Virus record (IMG/VR): IMGVR_UViG_3300032562_000191
Location: 1 to 21,844 of that record
DNA length: 21,844 bases
Strand: one strand, 5' to 3'
Source: a virus
Shown here: one piece after another, positions 6,612-15,600 of the stretch
How positions within the stretch are numbered: position 1 is the stretch's first letter
Layout: each line of letters starts with the position of its first letter
Position numbers and translations under genes: made by a program
The notes under the pieces: model-generated
What the model saw: the letters and a program-made list of their open reading frames with translations, nothing else
What the model was told of the DNA's origin: nothing
Database searches by the model: none

Positions 6612-6635
6612 ATGTTTCTAACAATCATAATCCAA

Positions 6636-6643
6636 CATAAATA
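6636..6643 (+). promoter_or_regulatory. T4-type late promoter (CATAAATA)
   Basis: Seven of eight bases match TATAAATA. It lies directly after the terminator at 6584-6611 and 19 nt before the ATG at 6663. The same octamer precedes the giant fibre gene at 12674. Confidence 0.7.
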
Positions 6644-6662
6644 GTAAAAAGGATTCTTTCTG

Positions 6663-8357
6663 ATGGCTTCTGTTAAAAACGTAAACACTGATTATACACT
6701 TAACGTGGGTACACCCTACGGAAATGGCATATTTACTATAAATGCCCAAACGGTGTTTAACGGAAATGTAGTCTATACAGTGCCTTCAACAACTTCTAGC
6801 CCTTTTCTTACTGTGGCGGCTAACAACACTGGTACTTTACAAGACATGGGCATATTAGCTCAAACCAGTTCTAACACATTTTCTGGATTGAGATTTGATG
6901 TAGCATCTAACACTTGGCAAGTAAGCTCAAGTGTATATTCTAACGGTGCGCCTATAACTAATTATTTGTCAATTACAACTGGACCAGGCGGAAACAACAC
7001 ACAACTTCAATTTAATAATCATGGTAATTTCGCAGGTAGCAACAATCTTACATTTAACAGTTCGGCTAATTTGTTAGCTTTGCTGGGTAACGCCAGTATA
7101 GCAGGAAATGTAGTGGCAACAAATTTTGTGGGAAATTTTGCGGGAAATATAACCGGACCTATACCAGCCAGTGCTAACATACTTTATGTGGCTAAAAATG
7201 GCAATGACAGCAACGACGGATCGTTGAATTCACCTTATCTCACCATCAAAGCTGCCTTGGCTGCGGCTTATAATATCAAAGGTAATACAGGAGGTATAGC
7301 CATACACGTGGCACCGGGACTTTATCAAGAAGTATGTCCCATGACCATTACTCCAAACATATCATTGATGGGCGACAACTTGCGTAGTGTACAGATTGAA
7401 CCAACTGACCCTGCCCAAGATATATTTTACATGACCGGGGGAACTTACGTCTGGGGCATTACAGTACAAAATTATAAATCCAATGCGTTTAGTTATAATC
7501 CTGATGGCAGCACTTGTAACGTTTATGGTAGTATATATGTTTCGCCATATATCCAAAACATAACCAGTTATACCAGCTATCCAAGCGGCCCAGGTGGTAC
7601 TTGTGTTGTGATTGACGGCAGTTTAGTTGATGACTACAGTACCAAGGCTATGATTTTAGGATTCATGACAATTATCAATCAAAACGGTATTGGGTTGTCT
7701 ATTATCAATGCTGGGTACAGTCAAGCAGTTAACATTTATACTATATTTTGTCATATTGGTGTACAAGTAAATTCAGGCGGATTTGTCACGCTCAATGCCT
7801 GTGATACCAGTGTGGGAAATTATGGATTAATTGCTGATGGTGTGGGCAACGTACAAACTGCGGGCTATACGGTTGGCAGTAGCACCAGCGGCACTTTCCG
7901 CGTTTCGTCGTTGACAAACGGGCAACCTGATGTCAATACAGTTATGACAATTCCTGGAAATCCCAATTACTATAGTATAGATACTATTATTCCAGTTGAT
8001 GCCAGTACTTTTGATGTTGTAGTACAACAGATATATACAGGAACATTGGAAGATTCTACTCCTGTGACATTTTATAATCGCAGTGCTATTATTGCCAGTG
8101 CTCATACATTTGAATACGTGGGAGCAGGAACAACTTATTTGGCACTGCCGCAATACGGCGGAATTCCTATAGAAGCCAATGAAGTGATACAGACTAATGG
8201 TGGTGTGGTAACATTTACCAGTACTGATCAAAAGGGTAACTTTAAAGTTGGAAGTGGTTTTACTATTAACCAAGCTACGGGAACTATTACAGGAAATGAT
8301 TTTTATCAAAGCTTATTTGCTCAAATGACACCATATATTTTAGCACTAACAAATTAA
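6663..8357 (+). CDS. virion structural protein with pectate-lyase-like beta-helix, 564 aa
   Basis: ATG at 6663 has AAGGA 9 nt upstream. Residues 1-110 are an N-terminal structural domain (FRFDV-like segment FSGLRFDVASNTWQV). Residues 110-170 carry Gly-Asn fibre repeats (NNTQLQFNNHGNFAGSNNLT, GNVVATNFVGNF). From residue 175 the motif YVAKNGNDSNDGS ... LTIKAALAAA opens a right-handed parallel beta-helix of the DUF1565/pectate-lyase superfamily, continuing through GLSIINAGYSQAVNIYTIFC and GGFVTLNACDTSVGNYGL. The C-terminus (KGNFKVGSGFTINQATGTIT ... SLFAQMTPYILAL) is a conserved ending of structural proteins in T4-like cyanophages. Catalytic residues for polysaccharide cleavage cannot be picked out, so binding versus depolymerase activity is open. 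First gene of the 6663-12610 unit. Confidence 0.9.
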   Translation: MASVKNVNTDYTLNVGTPYGNGIFTINAQTVFNGNVVYTVPSTTSSPFLTVAANNTGTLQDMGILAQTSSNTFSGLRFDVASNTWQVSSSVYSNGAPITNYLSITTGPGGNNTQLQFNNHGNFAGSNNLTFNSSANLLALLGNASIAGNVVATNFVGNFAGNITGPIPASANILYVAKNGNDSNDGSLNSPYLTIKAALAAAYNIKGNTGGIAIHVAPGLYQEVCPMTITPNISLMGDNLRSVQIEPTDPAQDIFYMTGGTYVWGITVQNYKSNAFSYNPDGSTCNVYGSIYVSPYIQNITSYTSYPSGPGGTCVVIDGSLVDDYSTKAMILGFMTIINQNGIGLSIINAGYSQAVNIYTIFCHIGVQVNSGGFVTLNACDTSVGNYGLIADGVGNVQTAGYTVGSSTSGTFRVSSLTNGQPDVNTVMTIPGNPNYYSIDTIIPVDASTFDVVVQQIYTGTLEDSTPVTFYNRSAIIASAHTFEYVGAGTTYLALPQYGGIPIEANEVIQTNGGVVTFTSTDQKGNFKVGSGFTINQATGTITGNDFYQSLFAQMTPYILALTN

Positions 8358-8371
8358 CATAAGGAAAGACT

Positions 8372-8707
8372 ATGCCGGGCGCATTAAATAATTTTAAAAC
8401 AACAGTAGCTAATGTAACTACTACTACAACTTCGGTGTATACTCCTCCTGCGGGATATGCCACAGTAGTATTGATGGCACAGGTAAGTAATACCGGAAAC
8501 GCTACCATACAGATATCATCAGATGTTTTGCGTTCGGGTGTGGCTACATCGTTGATATCCAATGCCAGTGTGCCGGTAAGTGATGCCATAAGTGTTATAA
8601 CTGGAAGATTGATATTAAACTACGGTGATTCTATGCAATTTACATCCAGTGATGACACTAGTGCCCAACTAGTGTTGAGCTATTTAGAAACTTTGGTAAC
8701 AAACTGA
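8372..8707 (+). CDS. small virion structural protein, 111 aa
   Basis: ATG at 8372 follows AAGGAAA (8361-8367). The product is a single beta-rich domain with the pattern VYTPPAGYATVVLMAQVSNT, then PVSDAISVITGRLILNYGDS, then LVLSYLETL at the C-terminus. Small proteins with this pattern recur in T4-like marine phages beside fibre genes and are found as virion or hypothetical structural proteins; the precise site in the particle is unknown. It lies 14 nt after the beta-helix protein and 4 nt before the next fibre, so the three are almost certainly one transcript. There is no signal peptide, coiled coil or cysteine. Confidence 0.85.
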   Translation: MPGALNNFKTTVANVTTTTTSVYTPPAGYATVVLMAQVSNTGNATIQISSDVLRSGVATSLISNASVPVSDAISVITGRLILNYGDSMQFTSSDDTSAQLVLSYLETLVTN

Positions 8708-8711
8708 TAAT

Positions 8712-11285
8712 ATGACAGTTAATTCAACACAACTTCTCAGCGGTCGTTCAAAAGTAGTTGATTACGGCAATCTTACAGCCGACAGATATCAATTTTTGGC
8801 ATTAGGACAAGCTGAACCCAATCTAGGTCCGGGCGATGCTAATAGTGTATTGACACTTGCCGCCGACAATACTAGAGTGTGGGCCAATAGCCTGGCACTT
8901 ACAACATTAACAACTAGTGGAAATATATCGGCAAGTGGAAATATATCAGCCAATTACTTTTTTGGCAATGGCAGTCAGTTGACTGGCATAACTAATGCCA
9001 ATGTCAATTTAATATTTAATGGTACTAGCTACGCAAATATTCCTGTAGCCAACGGTAATTTAGTTATAAACACTTCTGGACCGCAGTGGATATTTGAAAC
9101 TAATGGTAATTTGTCATTTCCCAACAATGCGGCCATTTACAACAGTGCCAACGCACTGGCTCTAGTATCAAATAATGGTAACTACACGTGGCTATTTGAT
9201 AATAACGGAAATTTGTCTTCGCAAGGCAACGTATATGCAAATATTTACTACGGTAACGGAAGTCAACTTACAGGTGTAATAGCCAGTTCTGCCAATGCCA
9301 ACTCTCTAACTGGTAATACACTAAGCAGCAATATTACTAATTCTAATTTGACCACCGTTGGCAGTTTGGCTAACCTAACAGTCGCTGGCAATATCACTGC
9401 TACTGGTGATGTCACTGCTACTGGTAATATTTCTGGTAACTATTTTATAGGAAATGGCAGCGGCCTAACCGGAGTAACTGGAAATATAACATTCGATAAT
9501 GTTACAGTCAGTACTAGTATACTAAATGCCAATATTATCTTGGCCCCATCGGGCAATGGCGTAGTTACTATAGCCAACACTGCTGGAGGAGCTACTGGAA
9601 TACAATTGGGATCTAATACCGCAGGTCAGTTAGTCAGCAACGCTCTTACACTTATGACCAATACTTCAGTGACCAATAGCATAGCAGAATTAAATGCAGT
9701 ATTGGGCAGACTAGTGCCACCAGCACCGCCTAATTTTCCGGGAGGCGCAACTCTCAGTATTACCTCATCAGTCACTGGGGCTAGAATGTGTTCGGGTTTT
9801 ACTCAGCCAGACAATACCACTACAGGAAATAAGGCAGTTGCTGCCGGCACGGTGGTATCGGCTGTTAGATCCAGTGCGTATTCTACTAACACTATATCAA
9901 ATACAGGACCGGGAGATTTGGGTACTATAGCAGTATATCTAAATTCAAACACAGCAGGCAATGTCACTCTCAATACCAATGCCAATCCCAGCGGAAATGG
10001 CACACATGGCAATCTTGTAATAACCAATAATGAAGATTATCATGTGGCAAACAGCAGTGTAACTCCTGGTTTTTGGTATGTTTTTTCAGCACAAGCTTCG
10101 GGTTTGGTGCCTAGCGGATGGAACGAAGTTTATATAACAGACTCGGCAGCAATGGCAACAAACACACCTGTGTGGTATTATGACAGCAGTACAGCAACAG
10201 CTCCTGTGTTTAGTCAAACCAGTTTTACCGCTTGTGCTAGTCCGTCAATTACATATTCTAGTACTATTCCTCACTATAATTCCGGAACTAATTTTGTTGC
10301 TCAATTTAGCGTTAATAATCTCAGCGGAAATATGTATCCAAACAATGGAAATTTATTAACCAACACAACTACAGCTGGTGGAGCGTTTCAAGCTCCTGTG
10401 ACGGTCAGTTATAGCAGTGCCAATGTAACAGTACCGTTGCCGCAAAATTTATACGTGGCATCTGGAGTGGCAAATGCTGTCACAACTGCTACTGTAATTT
10501 CGGGTTTTGGCAGTAATGGCACAGGACCACAAGTATCGGTAACTAACAGTTACAATTCTACTTCCTATACATTTACACCAACTGGAACAGTTCTTTATAA
10601 AACTGGAACTAGTACTGCTGTAGACGAAAGCAATATAGTAGTAGCCAGTGCTATAGGATCAGGTTCGGGAAATGCTTTTAGAATTGTCAATCCAGGTACA
10701 GGAAATACTCCTGTGTTTACTGGCACAGAGGCCGCATTTAATAGCCAAACTGGGCCGTTTTATACATATGATGCCACTGTAGTGGGACAGGGTAGCCAAG
10801 GAGTACTGTTATTCAACAAAACTAATTATAGCAATGGATCTTATCTGCCAATTGGTCCAAATTTAGGCGCACAGGATAATGTGCAATATTTTACTTTTAA
10901 ATTTGTACGTTCTGCTACTAGCAAATTTGACCTACAGTTAACAGGAACAGTGGGCGGTGTATGGGTAGCACTGCCTGGCAGTGTATTTGATACCAATATA
11001 AGTGGAGTTGGCCCAACATCTGATATCAACGGCTGGCTAAACATGAGTTTGCCTTATAATGGATCAGGGAGACCTGGGGCAATTACAGCAAATGGTGGTA
11101 ACGGATCAGACGGTTGCGCCGTAGGCGGAATAATTCCGTTAAATACAGCCATAAGCGGCAGATATACTTGTACATTTGGAACAGTAAGTAGTTCTTCTAC
11201 TAGTTCAAACGAGATATATGTTAGAATCAGACTTACTAGCGGGCAGAGTGTTACCGCTTTACAATTACAAACAGCGAGTAACTAA
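8712..11285 (+). CDS. tail fibre protein with N-terminal AEPNLG module, 857 aa
   Basis: Residues 1-60 (RYQFLALGQAEPNLGPGDAN ... TRVWANS) are a recognisable N-terminal module of marine phage fibres, probably for attachment. Residues 60-320 are Gly-Asn repeats with three clear GNGSxLTG units, plus a module SYANIPVANGNLVINTSGPQ related to the duplicated module of the 1619-aa fibre. Near residue 330 the sequence LNAVLGRLVPPAPPNFPGG begins a long non-repetitive C-terminal half. That half holds beta-rich domains (GPGDLGTIAVYLN; LVITNNEDYHVANSSVTPGF; WYYDSS) known from cyanophage structural proteins and likely forming the distal receptor-contacting part. It contains four cysteines. The start is 4 nt after the previous stop with no obvious Shine-Dalgarno, suggesting coupling. 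The stop shares one base with the next start (TAATG). Confidence 0.9.
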   Translation: MTVNSTQLLSGRSKVVDYGNLTADRYQFLALGQAEPNLGPGDANSVLTLAADNTRVWANSLALTTLTTSGNISASGNISANYFFGNGSQLTGITNANVNLIFNGTSYANIPVANGNLVINTSGPQWIFETNGNLSFPNNAAIYNSANALALVSNNGNYTWLFDNNGNLSSQGNVYANIYYGNGSQLTGVIASSANANSLTGNTLSSNITNSNLTTVGSLANLTVAGNITATGDVTATGNISGNYFIGNGSGLTGVTGNITFDNVTVSTSILNANIILAPSGNGVVTIANTAGGATGIQLGSNTAGQLVSNALTLMTNTSVTNSIAELNAVLGRLVPPAPPNFPGGATLSITSSVTGARMCSGFTQPDNTTTGNKAVAAGTVVSAVRSSAYSTNTISNTGPGDLGTIAVYLNSNTAGNVTLNTNANPSGNGTHGNLVITNNEDYHVANSSVTPGFWYVFSAQASGLVPSGWNEVYITDSAAMATNTPVWYYDSSTATAPVFSQTSFTACASPSITYSSTIPHYNSGTNFVAQFSVNNLSGNMYPNNGNLLTNTTTAGGAFQAPVTVSYSSANVTVPLPQNLYVASGVANAVTTATVISGFGSNGTGPQVSVTNSYNSTSYTFTPTGTVLYKTGTSTAVDESNIVVASAIGSGSGNAFRIVNPGTGNTPVFTGTEAAFNSQTGPFYTYDATVVGQGSQGVLLFNKTNYSNGSYLPIGPNLGAQDNVQYFTFKFVRSATSKFDLQLTGTVGGVWVALPGSVFDTNISGVGPTSDINGWLNMSLPYNGSGRPGAITANGGNGSDGCAVGGIIPLNTAISGRYTCTFGTVSSSSTSSNEIYVRIRLTSGQSVTALQLQTASN

Positions 11286-12610
11286 TGACCATAGCACAAG
11301 CACAATACGTTGACCTATTAGTTAAAAAACTCTACGGAGTGGCTACCACCGATACTGCGGTCAACAAAAGTCCCAGTAACGAATCCATACCAAGTCCCGA
11401 ATTAAATCGCGGAGATACAGTATGGACCCAGGCTAATCAGATACCTGTTACAGCGGCTAATATAGCAAATTTGGTATTTCAATACGGAAATAGCAATCCC
11501 ATACAGTGTACCCCTGATACTACTACTGTGCCTATACCCAATTATCTAGGACAGAACATATATCCCACTTGGTTGACTAATGTGCCTGAATGGATACCTC
11601 AAGAATTTGGGGCCAGTTATACTGTTACGGCTTATGTTGGACCTGCTAACATAGCCAATTTAACCACAGGCAACGTGACTTTTATATCTAGTAACGGTGA
11701 AGGCGGCACTTTTCCAGGAGAATATTACTTTGATTATCAAGCTGGTCTTTTGAATTTTATAGGCAACACCATTCCCAACTTATTAACCACGGGAAATGTA
11801 GTTTATATAACTGGCTACAAATACACAGGGTTGACAGGAGTAACAAATCTCCCCGACAATACAAATATTGGCAATATTATAATAGCCAACACCACAATAT
11901 CATCTAACTCTGCTAATGTAGTGGCGTTTGGCGGCAACGCAGGAGTTGGTATTCCTGCGGGAAATACAGCCCAACAGCCGGTAAATCCTGCAATTGGAAC
12001 TACTAGATTCAATACTATTTTAAATGCTTTAGAAACATGGAGTGGCAGTTCTTGGGTATCAGGTGGAGGCAGCGGAAATTCAACTCCTGGTACTATTACC
12101 GATCAACAGATAAGCCCAGATGGTACTAGCAACAGTTATTCTCTTACACAGTCGTCAACAAGTTCGGGAGTATTGGTATCAATCAACGGAATAAGTCAGC
12201 TTCCCAACATATCTTATTCAGTGTCGGGCAATACCATAACATTTAATCAAACACCCACCACGCAAGATATTATAGATATAAGATTTATCACATATTTTAA
12301 CTCAGTGTCAACACTAAGTAGTCCTACTGGCAATAGTTCTGTAACTATAACAAACTCGGGAAATATAAATTTTTCCACTTCAAACGTTACCGCCGCAATA
12401 TTAAACACCGCAGGAACGCTGGACATTAGCCAAGGACAAAGTATTAAACTGCCCAGTTATACGGTGTCTCAAACTGCCAATATTTCTGGCCCAACAGCAG
12501 GTCAAGTGATTTATGTGTCAAATGGCAACGCAGGAAACCCCAGTTTAGCAGTCTATGATGGCGCGTCTTGGAAGCGTGTAACCTTAGGTGCAACTATCTC
12601 GGCCACATGA
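11285..12610 (+). CDS. fibre-associated structural protein with C-terminal PVGNTAQRP-type domain pair, 441 aa
   Basis: The ATG shares its A with the previous TAA, so translation is coupled. Residues 1-80 (AQAQYVDLLVKKLYGVATTD ... IPSPELNRGDTVW) are unlike the repeats and have more charge. They may be the docking part. Residues 80-200 are beta-rich (YPTWLTNVPEWIPQEFGASY). Residues about 221-258 (VGIPAGNTAQQPVNPAIGTT, then ETWSGSSWV) and 296-337 (VLVSINGISQLPNISYSVSG, then DIRFIT) form a domain pair that recurs in the same order at the C-terminus of the 1619-aa fibre. The protein ends LAVYDGASWKRVTLGA. It could be a short fibre or a connector. It is the last gene of the 6663-12610 unit; no terminator is evident in the 63-nt gap that follows. 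Confidence 0.87.
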   Translation: MTIAQAQYVDLLVKKLYGVATTDTAVNKSPSNESIPSPELNRGDTVWTQANQIPVTAANIANLVFQYGNSNPIQCTPDTTTVPIPNYLGQNIYPTWLTNVPEWIPQEFGASYTVTAYVGPANIANLTTGNVTFISSNGEGGTFPGEYYFDYQAGLLNFIGNTIPNLLTTGNVVYITGYKYTGLTGVTNLPDNTNIGNIIIANTTISSNSANVVAFGGNAGVGIPAGNTAQQPVNPAIGTTRFNTILNALETWSGSSWVSGGGSGNSTPGTITDQQISPDGTSNSYSLTQSSTSSGVLVSINGISQLPNISYSVSGNTITFNQTPTTQDIIDIRFITYFNSVSTLSSPTGNSSVTITNSGNINFSTSNVTAAILNTAGTLDISQGQSIKLPSYTVSQTANISGPTAGQVIYVSNGNAGNPSLAVYDGASWKRVTLGATISAT

Positions 12611-12641
12611 TTTTTACCAAATAGTCATTTTAGTGTTGTGT

Positions 12642-12649
12642 CATAAATA
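12642..12649 (+). promoter_or_regulatory. T4-type late promoter (CATAAATA)
   Basis: Seven of eight bases match TATAAATA. It lies 24 nt before the GTG start at 12674, in a gap too short for other signals. It would give the giant fibre its own late transcript in addition to read-through. Confidence 0.68.
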
Positions 12650-12662
12650 CATATACACACCC

Positions 12663-12676
12663 AGGAGACTAACGTG
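12663..12676 (+). promoter_or_regulatory. ribosome-binding site fixing a GTG start
   Basis: AGGAG at 12663-12667 stands 6 nt before GTG 12674-12676. The encoded N-terminus AGNLTRINNNQITDA begins at this codon and matches the conserved start of related fibres, so GTG is the likely initiator. Confidence 0.8.
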
Positions 12677-15600
12677 GCGGGAAACTTAACCAGAATTAAT
12701 AATAATCAAATCACTGATGCGATCAGTGGTAACTCGTATGTTGGTATCAATGCCAACACGAAAGTTCAATCATATTCGATAACATCGACATTATTGGCAA
12801 ACAATCTTACTTACGGATCTGATCTTACGATTTCGGGTAATTTAAGTGTAACAGGAAATGTTACAGCGATTGACAGCACTTATGTAACCGTTGAAGATCC
12901 ATTGATCGTACTGGCGTCTAATAATTCTGGAAACAGCGTAGATATCGGCTACATAGGTATACGTGCTGGATCCAACGTAGCCATGGTGTGGCGTGAAAGC
13001 GAGCAGGCTTTTGTCACAGCATTTACAACGAGTGGTATTGGTGATACCACTACAATAGCTCTTACTGGTTATGCAGACTTACACACAGCCAATGCTAATA
13101 TTGGCAATTTATTAACAGCATCTTCAAATGTCACAGTGGTCGGAAACGTGTTGGGTAATCTCAATGTTACTGGATATTTAAACAGTGGAAACGTAACCAC
13201 TGGTGGATTTGCATCCGCCGCAGGCAATGTCTACGGTAATAATGTTTTTAGTTTAACTGATTTAAGTGCCGCGGGCAATTTATACGCAAACGCCATACCT
13301 AATCCTATCACAACTAACGATTTATCTGTAACTGGTCAGGTATTTGTTGATTGGTTGTACGGCAACGGTGCTCCTCAGCCAGGAGCAGGTATTGTGGCCA
13401 GTACAGCTAACATTTACGATATTGGTGAAGCTTCGTCGGCATTTGCCAACGCTTATTTTAACGGCAATGTTTATGCGGGAAATATTGTAACCGGCGGACC
13501 AAGCGGTAACATTAGCGGAGCTAACGTAATTTCAGCAACAACTATAACCGCAACTGGTAACGTTGGAGCAGGTCAATTCTTATTTGGTGACGGATACTAT
13601 ATTTCAAACATCAATGCTGGCAACGTAAGTTCAACCAAAATATTTAATGGCGGAAGCTATGCCAACATCGCGTCATCAGATGGAAATTTAGTAATAGCTA
13701 TAGGCGCTAGTTCCAACATTGTAGCAACTTATTACGATCAGGGTGTAAACTTCAGTACAGATGTCAGTGCTACAGGAAATATTTTTGCTTATTTAGACGT
13801 CAGTGCTGGTGGAAATGTTAATGGTAATAATGTAAGTGCTATTGGTTCGGTATCGGCTGCTAATATTGTTGATTCAGCACTGGGCATGGGTCAGGTAGTG
13901 TATGCTGGCGCAAGCGGCTTGTTATCTGGTAATAGTGGTTTAATTTATGACGGAAGTAATTTAACAGCTACAGGCACTGTGTCTGTAGGTAATCTTACAT
14001 CGACTGGTAATGTTTACGCCGCTTATTTGGTAACTCCAAACACAGTGGTTAACGGCGGAGTAAGTTCAAGCGGAAATATTATAGCGGCTAATTTTGCCAC
14101 ATCGGGTTCTGGTGGTAATATTACCGGAGCCAATGTAATAGCAGCAACTACATTGACTGCAACGGGAAATGTGTATGGTCAGTACTTGGTAACTCCAAAC
14201 ACAGTGATTAACGGCGGTGTTAGCACTAGCGGAAGTATTACTGCTGGTGGAAATATATTAGGAAATTATCTAGCATCTACGGTAGATATCAGCGCAGGCG
14301 GAAACCTCTACGCAGGCAATATTTTAGCCATATCATCTGGAGCGATTAGCACAGGCGGAAACGTAACTGGCGGCAATGTGTTTTACGGTACAGGTGTACT
14401 GTCTGGAACAGGCAATGCCAATGTTGGTAATTTATTAACTGGTGGACTGATAAGTGCTTACGGTGATATATTAACTAGTGGCAATTTAAGTGCTACAGGT
14501 AATACCATAGGTAATGTAGTTATAGCACAATATGATATTACTGCAGGCGGAAATATCACAGCTGGACCAACTGGCAATGTTTCAGGTGCCAATGTGGTTA
14601 CTCCTAACTTGATATCAAACGGTCAGTTGGCATTTATTGCCAATGCGTCTGGAATACAATTTAGTACTACAGGTAATGTCAATATGGGTAATACATTTAT
14701 TACCAATTTGGCTGGACCTCCGGTAAATGCTCAAGATGCTGTTAATAAAGCATACGTTGATGGTGTGGCCAATGGACTACAGGTTAAGGCATCAAGTAAT
14801 GTGGCAACAACTGGAAACATTTTAGCCACAACTGGCAAGAGCTATACATATAACAACGGTACTGATGGGGTTGGAGCTACTATAACATTTTCTACTCCAG
14901 GTGTTATAACCATAGATGGTGTGACACTAACATCAGGCATGCGTGTTCTTATTAAAGATGAACCACTAGTAGCACCAGTACCAGGAGGTGGCACACCTTC
15001 CGCAGCCTATAACGGTATCTATACAGTTACAACAGCAGGTTCTATCAGTGCAGCTTTGATTTTAACACGTAGTACAGATGATGACACTCCAGCATTAATG
15101 TACTCTGCTTATACATTTATTATAGCAGGTGGTAGTGTAAATGGATTAACAGGATGGGCCAGCACAAATACCCCAACTAGTTCAGGCGATCCAATTGTGG
15201 TTGGTACAACGCTTTACTACTGGTCACAGTTTTCTCAAGCAGGATCATATAGTGCTGGAAATGGTTTAAGCTTAACTGGCACACAGTTTAATGCTTTAAC
15301 TGACGGGTTATCAACATATATCAACAGTAATAATCAAATTGCTGTATATGGAAACATAACTTTATCCACACCAAGCTTGGGCAACGCGGCATTTGACAGC
15401 TTGTCATTGACAGGCAATGGTACAGGAGCTATCACAGCCAACAATATCAACGGTGTACAAATAAGTGGCAGTGGCAATATCTTAACTAGCATGAATTTAA
15501 GTGCCGCAGGTAACGTAAGTGGTGATTATGCTTATTTTAGTAGCGTAGGAAATACTTCAGTTCCGTTTGGTAATACAGATGGATCTCTAGGAACAGATGC

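Noticed and set aside
7473-7480. TATAAATC as a late promoter
   Set aside because: It lies in the middle of the beta-helix coding region with no gene start downstream; it shows that seven-of-eight matches occur by chance.
7827-8309. Minus-strand frame of 160 codons
   Set aside because: Antisense to the beta-helix protein, which has a clear ribosome-binding site and family motifs; the minus frame has no recognisable features.
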